Part shown: positions 43,399-52,177 of the stretch, one piece after another
How the letters are laid out: each line of letters opens with the position of its first letter
Position numbering within the stretch: the stretch's first letter is position 1
Origin: CAWINX01 sp963837585
GTDB taxonomy: Bacteria; Actinomycetota; Thermoleophilia; Solirubrobacterales; 70-9
Direction of reading: 5' to 3'
NCBI GenBank assembly: GCA_963837585.1
Contig: CAWINX010000003.1
Location: 806,001 to 870,000 of the forward strand
Length of the DNA stretch: 64,000 nucleotides
Position numbers and translations under genes: made by a program
Notes under the pieces: generated by a model
The model's input: the letters and a program-made list of their open reading frames with translations, nothing else
Database searches by the model: none
What the model was told of the DNA's origin: nothing

Positions 43399-44028
43399 TT
43401 AGACCAGGAGCGGTTCGGCGTCGCCGCAGACGCTCTGGATCTCCTGCCGGGCGCGGTCGAACTCGTCGTCGGCCATCACCGGAGTGCCCTCGAAGGGCAG
43501 GTCGCGATCGATCTCGACCCAGGAGCGGCAGCCGTGGTACTCCTCGCGGACCCGAACGGTGACCGGGCGCGGGATGCGGTGGACCCGCAGCAGCAGGACG
43601 TGCAGCGGGTGGCGCCGCTTCCAGTTGAGCCGCTTCTCGGCGTAGTCGGGGGTCCAGACGTAGAAGGGGGAGAGGCCGTCCAGCGCGCGGCGGTCGGCGA
43701 TCGTGAAGTGGTCGGTGACCTCGGCCCAGGCGCGCAGGCGGACGCGGTCGGGCTGGGAGATCCCGCCGTCCTGGATCAACGCCCTCGGGGGCGGCTCCTC
43801 GTCGGGCCAGACGCCCTCTTCGAGGGCGCGGCGCAGCTCCGGGTGGTGGGACTCGCGCACCAGGTCGTTCTGCTGGTGGTCGAAGGTCGGGTAGAGGAAG
43901 AAGCGCTCGTGCTCGAGCTCGAAGTGCTTGTTCTCCTCGCGGATGCCTCCCTTGCGGAGGGTGAGGAGCTGCTCGCCCTCGGCGAGCGCGCGGACCGTTA
44001 CGGCCCATTCCTTGAAAGCGATCGGCAT
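43399..44028 (-). CDS. DUF1802 family protein
   Basis: A 209-residue protein with the DUF1802 pattern: FKEWAVTVRALAEGEQLLTLRKGGIREEN near the N-terminus, RFFLYPTFDHQQNDLV and PFYVWTPDYAEKRLNWKRRHPLHVLLLRV. Function unknown; some authors note a resemblance to nucleotide-binding or restriction-like folds, which I cannot confirm. It is a single gene start after an AT-richer 129-bp gap (AAATTAATCATTCTTTA), where the hyuB gene ends. Confidence 0.8.
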   Translation of the reverse strand: MPIAFKEWAVTVRALAEGEQLLTLRKGGIREENKHFELEHERFFLYPTFDHQQNDLVRESHHPELRRALEEGVWPDEEPPPRALIQDGGISQPDRVRLRAWAEVTDHFTIADRRALDGLSPFYVWTPDYAEKRLNWKRRHPLHVLLLRVHRIPRPVTVRVREEYHGCRSWVEIDRDLPFEGTPVMADDEFDRARQEIQSVCGDAEPLLV

Positions 44029-44157
44029 TTAAAAGCTCTACCTAAGAAGGTCGGGTGATTCTTAATGACTGGGGGAGTGACGCCTCGTACCCTGCCTGGG
44101 CGGCGGACCCGCCCGAGGCGCGGATTCTAGACGAGGCCGGCCAAATCGCCAAATTAA

Positions 44158-45706
44158 TCATTCTTTAGGCCCGCCACCGCCCCCCGGTGTCTCGATTCTG
44201 AGCACGTCACCGGGCCGTCATCTCGCCCTCTGCCTTGCCCGGGATCGGGCGTCCGTTGAGCCGGTCTCTGCCCGGCGCTCCGTCGGTGCCTCCGTTGCGG
44301 CCTCGCGGGGGATGGCGGCGACGCTCGGCGATCAGCGAGAAGCGCATCGGCGCCAGCGCCTCCAGCTCACGGACGATCCCGTCGCCCCCCGAGTGCCCAC
44401 CGTCGCCACCGCTGTCGCGCCGAAGCGACAGCTCGCGCACCCGCAGCGGGAACTCGGTTTCCAGCGCCTCGATCGGGGTGTTCAGGGTGTTGGACATCGC
44501 CACGTGGATCGCGCTCGGCCCGTCGGCGTCCGGACAGGCTCCCTGGCCGCCGCCGAGGGTCTCGTAGTAGGTGAAGTCCTCGTTGGCGAGCGTCAGGTTG
44601 TTCATCGTCCCCTGGCCCTGCGCCGGGACCGGCCGAGCGCCGCCGAGCGCCGCGATCACGAGGTCGGCGATCCTGCTCGAGGTCTCGACGTTTCCGGCTG
44701 CCACCGCGGCGGGGAACCGCGCGTTGACGAGGCAACCCTCGGGTGCGATTACCTCGATCGGCCGGTGAGCGCCCGCGCAGGGTGGCGCGTCGGGGTCGGT
44801 CAGCGCCCTAACCGCGAAGAAGGCCGCCGACTTGGTCACGGAGAGGGGGCAGTTGAGGTTGCCGTCGACCTGCCGGTCGGTCCCGTCGAAGTCGAGGGCG
44901 AGGCGATCCCCGTCGATCGTCGCGGTGACCGCAGGGCCACGTCGCGCAAGCCGTCCGCGTTCCTCGCCTCAACCCGGCAAGGAACAGCGGAACGGGAAGT
45001 CGTCCTCCAGGACGTCCTCGGCGAAGTAGGCGCCATCGGGGAGCGCGGCGAGCGCGGCGCGGGTGCGGCGCTCGGAGTAGGCGAGGATCTCGTCCATTCC
45101 CTCGCGCAACCCTGCGAGGCCGTGACGTTCCGCCAGTTCGGCCAGCCGCTTCTCCCCGATTCGGTTCGCCGCGGCCTGGGCGCGGAGGTCGGCGAGGCGC
45201 TGGTGGGGGAAGCGCATCTGCGCGGCCAGTCGCTCCAGCTCGGCGTCGCTCGCCGGGGTGGGGGGGATCACGATCCCCTCTTCGGCCAGTGTCCGCGAGC
45301 CGGCCGGCATGCTGCCCGGCGTCGGCCCTCCGACATCAGCGTGATGGGCGCGGCAGGCAGCGAAGCCCAGCAGCTCGCCCGCGGAGAAGACCGGCGAGAT
45401 CAGGGTGATGTCGGGCAGGTGGGTGCCGCCGCGGTAGGGGTCGTTGAGGATCCAGGCCCGGCCGGGGGCCTGTTCGAGGTCGACCACCGCGGCGACCGCG
45501 TCGGGCATCGAGCCGAGGTGGACCGGGATGTGCTCGGCTTGCATGACCAGCTCGCCCCCGGCGTCGAAGAGGGCGGTCGAGCAGTCGTGGCGCTCCTTGA
45601 TGTTGGCCGAGTAGGCGGAGCGGATCAGGGCCGCGCCCATCTCGTCGCAGGCGGCTCGGAGGCCTCCGATCAGGACCTGGAGGGTTACCGCGTCGACCCC
45701 GCTCAT
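44158..45706 (-). CDS. hyuB: Hydantoinase/oxoprolinase B subunit, three indels
   Basis: Partner of HyuA in ATP-dependent hydrolysis of hydantoins or 5-oxoproline-type rings. It starts at ATG 45706, overlapping the hyuA stop (ATGA). The N-terminal half (LIRSAYSANIKERHDCSTALFDAGGELVMQAEHIPVHLG, LNDPYRGGTHLPDIT) reads to about 44970; an extra base there and a compensating loss near 44943 lead back to ALDFDGTDRQVDGN and TFPEGCLVN-type sequence (IAPEGCLVNARFPAAVAAGNVETS). A last indel near 44211 gives the true end IETPGGGGG at 44158. All parts of the family are present, so I read it as one intact gene with sequencing errors, about 515 residues. Confidence 0.8.
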
Positions 45707-47683
45707 CGTCGGAGCTCCGCGCAAATCGTTCCCGCCTCGTCGACCTCGCTGCGCCAGCTCGGGGGGAACGACGAAGGTGGCCTCGGGCAGCTCGAAGATC
45801 GCCGGGCCCTCGATCGGCAGCCCGGCCGCCGGCTCGCCGCGCAGCACCGGGGTCTCGATCCACTCGCCGTCGAAGCGAACCCTTCGTTCGCCTTCCTCGA
45901 GATGCCCGGCGGGCGCCGCGGCGAGGCGTGGTTCCGGTCCCGGGGCGACCAGCGCCAGGCGGATGTCGACCAGGACGACCGTGCCCTCGGGGTCGCGGTG
46001 GCCGTAGCGTTCCTCGTGGGCCCGTTCGAAGCGCTCGCAGAGGTCCACCGGGTCGGGCTCGGTCGGGCCGGGCACCGACAGCTCGAAGGCCTGGCCCGCG
46101 TAGCGCATCTCGTACATCACCTCGGGCTCGGCCTCGCTCAGGTCACCGTTCAACCGCGCCGTCAGCTCGCTCACCTCCGTCGCGATCCGTTCGGCACTGA
46201 GGTCGGAGCCGCTCAACATCACCGTCCGGGCGGTGTCGCGACGGCGTTCGGAAGCGCAGAGCCCGAGCGCGGACAGGACTCCTCCGGCGCGCGGGCAGAG
46301 GATCCGGTCGATGCCGAGCTCGGCGGCGATGCCGGCGGCGTGCATCGGGCCGGCGCCGCCGAACGGGAGGAGCGCGAAGCCACGGGGGTCGATTCCTCGC
46401 TCGACGGTCACCACCCTCAGCGCCCGAACCATCTCCTGGTTGGCGACGCGGACGATGCCCTCGGCCGTCGCCAGCTCGTCGAGGCCCAGCGAGGCGGCGA
46501 GGCCGGCGATCGCCGTGCGGGCCGCATCGGCGTCGAGGGAGACCCCGCCGGCCAGGCTCGAGTCGGCGGCGAGGTTCCCCAGGATCAGGTTCGCGTCGGT
46601 GACCGTCGGCTCGTTGCCGCCTTGGCCGTAACAGGCGGGGCCGGGCGCCGCTCCCGCCGAGCGCGGCCCGACCCGCAGCGCCCCACCCGGGTCGCGCCAG
46701 CCGATCGAACCGCCGCCCGCGCCGACCGTGTGCACGTCGACCATCGGCAGCTGGATCGTCCGCCCGCCGATCTGCCGGGAGTCGGTGCGGCGCACCACGC
46801 CCCCCTCGACCACGCAGACGTCGCACGAGGTGCCGCCCATGTCGAAGCCAAGCGCGTTGCCGTCGCCACTGTGGCGGGCGATCAGGCCGGCCCCGACCGC
46901 CCCGGCGGCAGGTCCCGAGAGAACGCTCCACGCTCCGGCCTTCGCCGCCTCCGCGGCGCTCGCGACTCCGCCCGAGGACTGCATGACGAGGGGTCGCGGT
47001 AGCCCCGCCCGCTCTGCCGCCTCGCCGAGCCGATCCAGGTAGCGCCCCAGTAGCGGGGAGAGGTAGGCGTCGATCACCGTCGTCGAGCAACGCTCGAACT
47101 CGCGAAAGCGCGGCAGCACCTCGTGCGAGGCCGAGACGTGGACGCCCGGCAGCTCGCTGCGCAGCTCAGAGGCGATGCGCTGTTCGTGCGCGGGGTCGAG
47201 ATAGGAAAAGAGCAGGCAGATCGCGACCGACTCGGCCCCGCCGGCGCGCAGCAGCTCCGCCAGCCGTTGCGGCTCGCCCTCGCCCAGGGGCTCGATCGTC
47301 CCGGTGGGGCCGATTCGCTCGGCCGCTTCGAGTCGCAGCTCCTGCTCGACCAGCGGCGCCGGCTTGGGGGTGCAGAGGCGGTAGAGGTCGGGGCGGTCCT
47401 GGCGGCCGATTTCGAGCAGGTCGGCGAAGCCGCGGGTCGCGATCAGCGCGGTGCGGGCTCCCCGCTCCTCCAACAGGGCGTTGGTCCCGACCGTCATTCC
47501 GTGCGAGAAGGCGTCGATCCGCTCGGCGTCGGCCTCGGCTCGCGCCAGCGCCACCGCGATCGCCTCCATCACCCCGACCGACTCCTCGCCGGGAGTGGTG
47601 GGCACCTTGGCCGTGTGAACCCGCTCGCCGTCGAAGATGACGGCGTCGGTGAAGGTCCCGCCTACGTCGACCCCGAGCAGCAC
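45703..47683 (-). CDS. hyuA: Hydantoinase/oxoprolinase A subunit, one frameshift
   Basis: ATPase-like subunit of the HyuAB complex. The 659-residue protein starts GTG 47683 with LLGVDVGGTFTDAVIFDGERVHTAKVPTTP, the phosphate-binding loop of the actin-like fold; later motifs are GMTVGTNALLEERGARTALIATRGFADLLEIGRQ, MQSSGGV, SGPAAGAVGA, GFDMGGTSCDVCVV and FGGAGPMHA. One C too many in CCCCCC near 45768 fuses it in frame to hyuB; the correct end reads WRSEVDEAGTICAEL with TGA overlapping the hyuB ATG. Substrate (hydantoin, oxoproline or a ketone in acetone carboxylase relatives) is open. Confidence 0.85.
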
Positions 47684-47717
47684 GCCCAGACGCTACCCGA
47701 CCTCGGAGCCGGCTTTA

Positions 47718-47884
47718 AGAACCTGTCTCAAAACCCCCCGCGCACACCTGACGGCGGCGGACGCTTCGCGCTGCGGCGTCCTCGGAGACCGGCAATGCCC
47801 CCGGCATTGGCCGGCCTCCTGCGTCCTTGCATCGCTCGGTCCGGCGCTCGTCAGTCGCACACGCGGAGTTTTGAGACAGGTTCT
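47718..47884. mobile_element. MITE-like element, 167 bp, with 17-bp terminal inverted repeats
   Basis: Bounded by perfect repeats AGAACCTGTCTCAAAAC (47718-47734) and its complement (47868-47884). The whole element is one long imperfect palindrome, with apex stem CCGGCAATGCC against GGCATTGGCCGG. It has no open reading frame of its own and no obvious target duplication in the flanks. It lies between nadB and hyuA; two bases of the nadB stop TAG (47883-47885, minus strand) belong to the element. The terminal sequence looks like an IS end, so it would be moved by a transposase elsewhere. Confidence 0.75.
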
Positions 47885-49376
47885 ATGCCCAGCGCTCGCG
47901 GCTGATCTCACCGCTCGCGTCGAGCACCAGGTGGATGCCGTCCAGCTCGTGGTCGATCCCCGGGAAGTCGGCGCGCAGGTGCCCGCCGCGCGACTCGCGG
48001 CGCTCCAGTGCGCAGGCGGCGATTGCGCGGGCGAGCGGGTAGGGATCGGCGCTGAGCTCGCGGAGCAGCTCGGGGCGGCGCAGCGGTCCGGCGAGCCGCC
48101 AGACCGCATCCCGGGTCGCCTCGGTCGGCGCGTCAAAGCGCCACTCGGGGGCGACCGGGGTCCCATTTACGGGAGGCTCCGCCAGCGCCGCCGCCGCGGC
48201 CCGCCCGCCAAACACGAAGCATTCGCTGAGCGAGTTGGAGGCGAGCCGGTTGGCGCCGTGCAGGCCTGTGCATGAGCACTCGCCAACCGCGTAGAGGCCG
48301 GGGAGGGAGGAGCGTCCGTGCAGGTCGACCGCGATCCCGCCCATCACGTAGTGAGCGGCGGGCGCGACCGGGACCGGCGCCGTCCGGGCGCTCAGTCCCG
48401 CCTCCTCCAATGAGGCGAAGATGCTCGGAAAGCGAGAGGAGTCGACGGAGCGCAGGTCGAGCAGGACGTGGGCGGAGCCGTCGGCCTCCATGCGATCGAG
48501 GATCGCCGCGGTCACCGCGTCGCGAGGGGCGAGCTCGTCGGTGAAGCGTCGCCCGGAGGCGTCGAGCAGAGTCGCCCCCTCGCCGCGCACCGCCTCGGTG
48601 ATCAGGAGCCCGTCGAAGCGGGTCCCCGGGAGGGCCAGGGCGGTTGGGTGGAACTGGCAGAACTCGAGGTCGGCGAGGTCGGCCCCCGCCGCCTGGGCGA
48701 GGACGGAGCCGGCGCCGATCGCCCCCCGCGGGTTGGTGGTGCGTCGCCACAGCGCCGCCGCCCCCCCGGTTGCGAGGACGGTGGCCGCGGCGCCGATCGG
48801 GCCGGCCTCGGTCAGCACGCCGCTGCAGCGTTCTCCGTCGGCCTGGAGGGCGAGCGCCGAGTCGCTCTCTCGAACCTCGATGCGGGCCTCGGCGGCGACC
48901 ATCGCCGCCAGCTTCGAGGTGATCTCATGTCCGGTCTGGCTGCCCCCGGAGTGAACGATGCGGCGTCGGGTGTGTCCGCCCTCGAGGCCCAGGTCGAGGT
49001 CGCCGGCCTCGTCGAGGTCGAAGAGCACGCCTCGCTCGCGCAGCTCCCGCACGATCGACGGGGCCTCGTCGACAAGAACCTTGACCGCGGACGGCCTGCA
49101 CAGCCCGCGGCCCGCGGCGATCGTGTCGGCGGCGTGTTGCTCGGGGGAGTCGCCGGGCTCCAGCGCCGCGGCGAGGCCGCCCTGCGCCCAGAAGCTGGCG
49201 CTCTGGGAGAGCGGCGTCCGCGAGACAAGACATACGGAGCCGCCCTCTTCGGCGGCTCGCAATGCCGTCCACAGCCCCGCCGCGCCGCCGCCCACGACGA
49301 CGACGTCGAACTCACTCTGCGCGGTTATCGCCGCTCCGCCTCCCGGCGGATCGAGTCGACCTGACCGCGCAGCCAA
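47883..49376 (-). CDS. nadB: L-aspartate oxidase
   Basis: First step of NAD synthesis from aspartate, giving iminoaspartate. The flavoprotein has the FAD-binding VVVVGGGAAGLWTALRAAEEG, SFWAQGGLAAAL, the substrate-binding FCQFHPTALALPG and EAVRGEGATLLD, and the C-terminal FAD motif GLYAVGECSCTGLHGANRLASNSLSEC. ESRGGHLRADFP near the end is typical. No ATG, GTG or TTG stands just before the FAD motif; TTG 49376 is in frame but adds 17 odd residues, while an ATA follows a GGAGG site, so the start is uncertain. The stop is formed at the junction with the MITE-like element. nadA and nadC are not in the window. Confidence 0.9.
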   Translation of the reverse strand: MAARSGRLDPPGGGAAITAQSEFDVVVVGGGAAGLWTALRAAEEGGSVCLVSRTPLSQSASFWAQGGLAAALEPGDSPEQHAADTIAAGRGLCRPSAVKVLVDEAPSIVRELRERGVLFDLDEAGDLDLGLEGGHTRRRIVHSGGSQTGHEITSKLAAMVAAEARIEVRESDSALALQADGERCSGVLTEAGPIGAAATVLATGGAAALWRRTTNPRGAIGAGSVLAQAAGADLADLEFCQFHPTALALPGTRFDGLLITEAVRGEGATLLDASGRRFTDELAPRDAVTAAILDRMEADGSAHVLLDLRSVDSSRFPSIFASLEEAGLSARTAPVPVAPAAHYVMGGIAVDLHGRSSLPGLYAVGECSCTGLHGANRLASNSLSECFVFGGRAAAAALAEPPVNGTPVAPEWRFDAPTEATRDAVWRLAGPLRRPELLRELSADPYPLARAIAACALERRESRGGHLRADFPGIDHELDGIHLVLDASGEISRERWA

Positions 49377-49798
49377 GCGGCGGCGGATTCGCGGGCTCGC
49401 GCCTCGGCGTCGGGAAGGGCGCCCTCGGCGGCTTCGGCGCGGCGTTCCGCTTCCTGGACCCGCCGTTCGGCGGAATCGGTTTGCGCTTCGATCTCGCTGA
49501 GGCGATCCTCGGCGGCGGCGATCGCCTTCCGCTTCGCCTCCCGTTCACTGTTGATTTCCTCGGCGTGGGCGGCTTGCAGACGTTCGAGCTCCTCGGCGTG
49601 GGCGTTTCGCAGCTCCTCGAGCGCCTCGGTTCCGCGGCGCCGCTCCTCTTCCAGATTTCCCTCGAGGGCGCGCACCTCGGCGATCGCGCGGTCCTCCACG
49701 ACCGCCGCCGACTCGGCCGCCTCCTTGAGCCGACGCTCGGCCTCCTCGATCCGCTCGTCGAAGCCCGACCCCTTCGTCTTGCCGGTTTCCTCAGTCAA
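49325..49798 (-). CDS. Coiled-coil protein of unknown function
   Basis: A 157-residue, highly charged, nearly all-helical protein with heptad-like Glu/Arg/Ala repeats (IEEAERRLKEAAESAAVVEDRA, ELERLQAAHAEEINSEREAKRK). No domain is recognised. TTG start at 49798, overlapping the glycosyltransferase stop by 4 bp; its 3' end overlaps the nadB start region. Being between a glycosyltransferase and nadB gives little hint. Confidence 0.6.
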   Translation of the reverse strand: MTEETGKTKGSGFDERIEEAERRLKEAAESAAVVEDRAIAEVRALEGNLEEERRRGTEALEELRNAHAEELERLQAAHAEEINSEREAKRKAIAAAEDRLSEIEAQTDSAERRVQEAERRAEAAEGALPDAEARARESAAAWLRGQVDSIRREAERR

Positions 49799-50748
49799 CG
49801 CGCCCCCAATCTATTACTGAGGACGCCGCGATAGGCCTCGACCACTCGCTCGGCCATTCGCTCGGCCGAGAGCGATGCCGCCCGGCCCGCTCCCTCCACG
49901 CGTGGGTCGGCCGCTTCGAGGTGGGGCCCGGCGACTGCCGTCCAGGTCGACGTGTCGTAGGGCGCGCAGAGGGCGCCGGCGACTCCGGCCAGCGCGAACG
50001 GGGCGATTCCGACCGGAGTCGAGAGGATTGGAACGTCGCAGGCGAGCGATTCCAGGCAGGCCAGGCCGAAGCCCTCGTAGTCGGAGGTGACGAGGACCGC
50101 GTTGGCCGCGTTGATCCAGAGCGGCATCTGGTCGGGGTCGATCCCGCCTCCGGTCAGCAGTTCGGCTCCGCAGGCGGCGGCGAGGTCGACCGCCCGCTCA
50201 CTGCGCTTCTCGGGACGCGCCGGATTGGCGGGGAAGAGGAGGTAGCGGCCGTCGGGGTCGAGGCCCAGCGCGTTTCGCGCCTCGGACCGGGGGATCGGGC
50301 GAAAGCGACCGACATCGACTCCGCAGGGCAGCACAGCCGAGCCAGGGACGGGCGGTAGGCCCGGCCTGTCGTTCTCCGTCTCGAAGAGCGCCCGCGAGGC
50401 GCCGGCCACGAGGTCGGCACGCCAGGCCAGGCGACGCGACATCGGCCCGACCACGCCATGGCGGACGTCGGTGCCGTGGAAGGTGACGACCAGCGGGCCG
50501 GCCCCGGCCAGTCGCGCGCACCACCCCGGCAGCCCGTAATGGGCATGGACGAGGTCGTATTGCTCTCGCCGCAAGAGCTTCCGCAGCCGCCGAGTCGCCG
50601 GCACATACTGGCGCGAGCCGGGCGGGAAGCTGAACACCTCGACCTCGACCCCGCGCTCCCGCACCGCGTCGATTTGGTCTCGCACCCAGCGTCCCCGCTG
50701 CGGAGCGGCGGCATCGGGCTCGAAGTTGGTGACGACCAAGACGCGCAC
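49795..50748 (-). CDS. Glycosyltransferase family 4 protein
   Basis: A GT-B enzyme of 317 residues that uses a nucleotide sugar. The N-terminal acceptor domain has VLVVTNFEPDAAAPQRGRWVRDQI and LVHAHYGLPGW, and VVTFHGTDV; the C-terminal donor domain has LFPANPARPEKRSERA and the E-x7-E motif in TSDYEGFGLACLESLACDVPILSTP. GTG start at 50748. Acceptor and linkage are unknown. It could act with the polyprenyl transferase at 40 kb in cell-surface glycan synthesis, which is inference. Confidence 0.88.
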   Translation of the reverse strand: MRVLVVTNFEPDAAAPQRGRWVRDQIDAVRERGVEVEVFSFPPGSRQYVPATRRLRKLLRREQYDLVHAHYGLPGWCARLAGAGPLVVTFHGTDVRHGVVGPMSRRLAWRADLVAGASRALFETENDRPGLPPVPGSAVLPCGVDVGRFRPIPRSEARNALGLDPDGRYLLFPANPARPEKRSERAVDLAAACGAELLTGGGIDPDQMPLWINAANAVLVTSDYEGFGLACLESLACDVPILSTPVGIAPFALAGVAGALCAPYDTSTWTAVAGPHLEAADPRVEGAGRAASLSAERMAERVVEAYRGVLSNRLGAR

Positions 50749-50776
50749 GCGGTGAGGGTATCCCGCGTGCGCGCGG

Positions 50777-51013
50777 TCAGCCCGGCGTGTCGATCCAGCG
50801 CGTGATCAGTCCGTTGCGCACCTCGTGGTAGGCCGGGGGCGCAGGCGGGGGATCGGTGGAAAGGCAGGCAATCACCTCGCCTGGGCCGTGCAGGTGCTCT
50901 TCCACCGCCGTGGTCCAGTGAACCTCCGGGTCGAGCAGTCGTTCGAGTCGCGACCAGTTGCGCCGCTCGATCGTGTCGAGCACATCGCAGACGGCCGGCA
51001 CCATCTCAGCCAT
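50777..51013 (-). CDS. Small SnoaL/NTF2-like protein
   Basis: Seventy-eight residues: MAEMVPAVCDVLDTIERRNWSRLERLLDPEVHW-T and HGPGEVIACLST match the first helices and strand of the SnoaL/NTF2-like cone fold. The protein is shorter than the usual 110-130 residues, ending GLITRWIDTPG, so it may be minimal or truncated. ATG 51013 is preferred over the longer frame, which lacks family resemblance. Ligand unknown. Confidence 0.6.
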   Translation of the reverse strand: MAEMVPAVCDVLDTIERRNWSRLERLLDPEVHWTTAVEEHLHGPGEVIACLSTDPPPAPPAYHEVRNGLITRWIDTPG

Positions 51014-51174
51014 ACGAGCGTTAGGCCCCTGCTCCGAACCCCGGCATTTCCTCAGGCTACCTCGCGACCCGTGTCTGTTTAGCCAGTTTTCCGTCTCAGA
51101 GTTGTTGCACGGAGGTCTGGATCGGTATGCCGCCTCGCCCGAACATCGGCGCAAACCGCGACAAGGAGGCATCG

Positions 51175-51423
51175 ATGGTCTACGCGCTGATGGGGTACGT
51201 GCACGCTGCGATCGAGCGGCGGGCACAGGCGATCCGCCGGCTGGCTGGCGACGAGAAAGGGCAGGGGACGGTCGAGTACGTCGGCCTGATCCTGCTCGTC
51301 TCGCTGCTGATGGTCGGGATGGTCGCCGCGATGAAGGGTTTCAACGGCAAGCAGGGCACCGAGCTGGCCGACGTGATCGTCAACAAGATCAAGGAGGCGG
51401 TGAACAAGGTCAGCTTCAAATAG
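51175..51423 (+). CDS. Flp/Fap-type pilin
   Basis: An 82-residue prepilin with a long leader (27-45 residues), the processing-region sequence GDEKGQGTVEYVGLILLVSLLMVGM, where cleavage would follow the Gly before GTVEY-like Glu, and a hydrophobic assembly helix. Mature type IVb pilins of the Tad/Flp group are of this length. The ATG at 51175 has a good AAGGAGG site at 51163-51169. No prepilin peptidase, ATPase or Tad genes are in the window. The gene ends in a strong hairpin. Confidence 0.8.
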   Translation: MVYALMGYVHAAIERRAQAIRRLAGDEKGQGTVEYVGLILLVSLLMVGMVAAMKGFNGKQGTELADVIVNKIKEAVNKVSFK

Positions 51424-51428
51424 GGAAC

Positions 51429-51466
51429 GAGTGGCTCGCGCCATGGTGGATGTGCGCGAGCCACTC
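51429..51466 (+). terminator. Hairpin terminator of the pilin gene
   Basis: GAGTGGCTCGCGC (51429-51441) and its perfect complement GCGCGAGCCACTC (51454-51466) form a 13-bp stem with a 12-nt loop just after the pilin stop codon. No U-tract follows, which is common in high-GC actinobacteria. Confidence 0.7.
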
Positions 51467-51491
51467 ACTCGATTCAGGAGAGAGGTGCTGT

Positions 51492-51508
51492 ATGCTGTAT
51501 AACAGCAT
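51492..51508. promoter_or_regulatory. Palindrome at the vapB start codon
   Basis: ATGCTGT-ATA-ACAGCAT is a perfect 7-bp palindrome that overlaps the ATG at 51507. Antitoxin-toxin complexes of VapBC type bind such sites to repress their own operon, so this is the likely operator. Confidence 0.6.
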
Positions 51509-51742
51509 GAAGCATCGAACGCAGCTGTATTTGGACGAGGCCAGCACCGTTGGCTCAAGCAGCAAGCGGGCAGGTCGGGCAGCATTGCGGCGGTGGTGCG
51601 CGAGCTGATCGACTCTGCTCGCGCGCAGCAGCCCGATGCCGCCGCCGACCCGCTGCTCAGTTACTTGGTCGCCGAGCGTCCATCCAAAGGCGGTGCGAAG
51701 ACCAGCGTCACGACGTTGGACCGAGATCTCTACGGCAAATGA
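51507..51742 (+). CDS. vapB: VapB-like antitoxin, one frameshift
   Basis: The product begins MKHRTQLYLDEA, a ribbon-helix-helix DNA-binding strand. One base appears to be missing near 51542; the continuing frame reads HRWLKQQAGRSGSIAAVVRELIDSARAQQ (helices of the RHH fold) and a C-terminal toxin-binding tail to GKTSVTTL-type sequence, ending LDRDLYGK with TGA at 51740-51742. The corrected protein has 78 residues. The stop overlaps the toxin ATG (ATGA), the usual arrangement of vapBC pairs. Because the toxin is intact, a real loss of the antitoxin would be toxic, which supports a sequencing error. Confidence 0.75.
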
Positions 51743-52149
51743 GGAGCGCTTTCGTCGACACGAGCGCGTTCGTCGCTTTGCTCAACCCCGATGAGGGGGA
51801 GCATGAACGGGCACAGGCGGCACTTTCGACCCTGCTTGCGGAGGGGGTTGCCCTCTTCACCTCCAACTACGTATTCGCCGAGACCTACACGGCGCTGATG
51901 GTGCGCGTCGGTCGCGAGGAGGCAATCGAGTGGGGTCGTCGATTTCGCGCCGGTGGGGCGATCGGGTTGGTGCGCGTCGACGAGGACATCGAGGAGGACG
52001 CTTGGAAGATCCTCGAGGACCATGGCGACAAGCGTTGGAGCTATGTCGATGCAACGTCCTTCGCGTTGATCGAAAGAGACGGGACGAGCGAAGCGTTCGC
52101 CCTCGACGGGCATTTTCGACAGCGAGGGCTCAGTGTGGTCCCAAGCTGA
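51739..52149 (+). CDS. vapC: VapC-like PIN-domain ribonuclease toxin
   Basis: A 136-residue PIN domain. The acidic metal-binding residues are Asp in AFVDTSAFVALL, Glu in NYVFAETYTALM, and Asp residues in WSYVDATSFALIE and FALDGHFRQRG. Cleaves structured RNA, commonly tRNA or rRNA, when not bound by VapB. It begins at ATG 51739, overlapping the antitoxin stop, and ends 28 bp before rph. Confidence 0.88.
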   Translation: MRSAFVDTSAFVALLNPDEGEHERAQAALSTLLAEGVALFTSNYVFAETYTALMVRVGREEAIEWGRRFRAGGAIGLVRVDEDIEEDAWKILEDHGDKRWSYVDATSFALIERDGTSEAFALDGHFRQRGLSVVPS

Positions 52150-52177
52150 GCGGGCGCGGCTCTGAGAGACTGCGCCG

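Noticed and set aside
45703..45770. Apparent in-frame fusion of HyuA and HyuB
   Set aside because: Removing one C from a C6 run restores a normal HyuA end (AGTICAEL) with an ATGA overlap to HyuB. Fusion is therefore a sequencing artefact, not a fused enzyme.
44312..47002. An 896-codon open frame antisense to hyuA and hyuB
   Set aside because: The product is low in sense (Arg, Gly, Asp, Val repeats) and mirrors the codons of the hydantoinase genes, which have clear family motifs.
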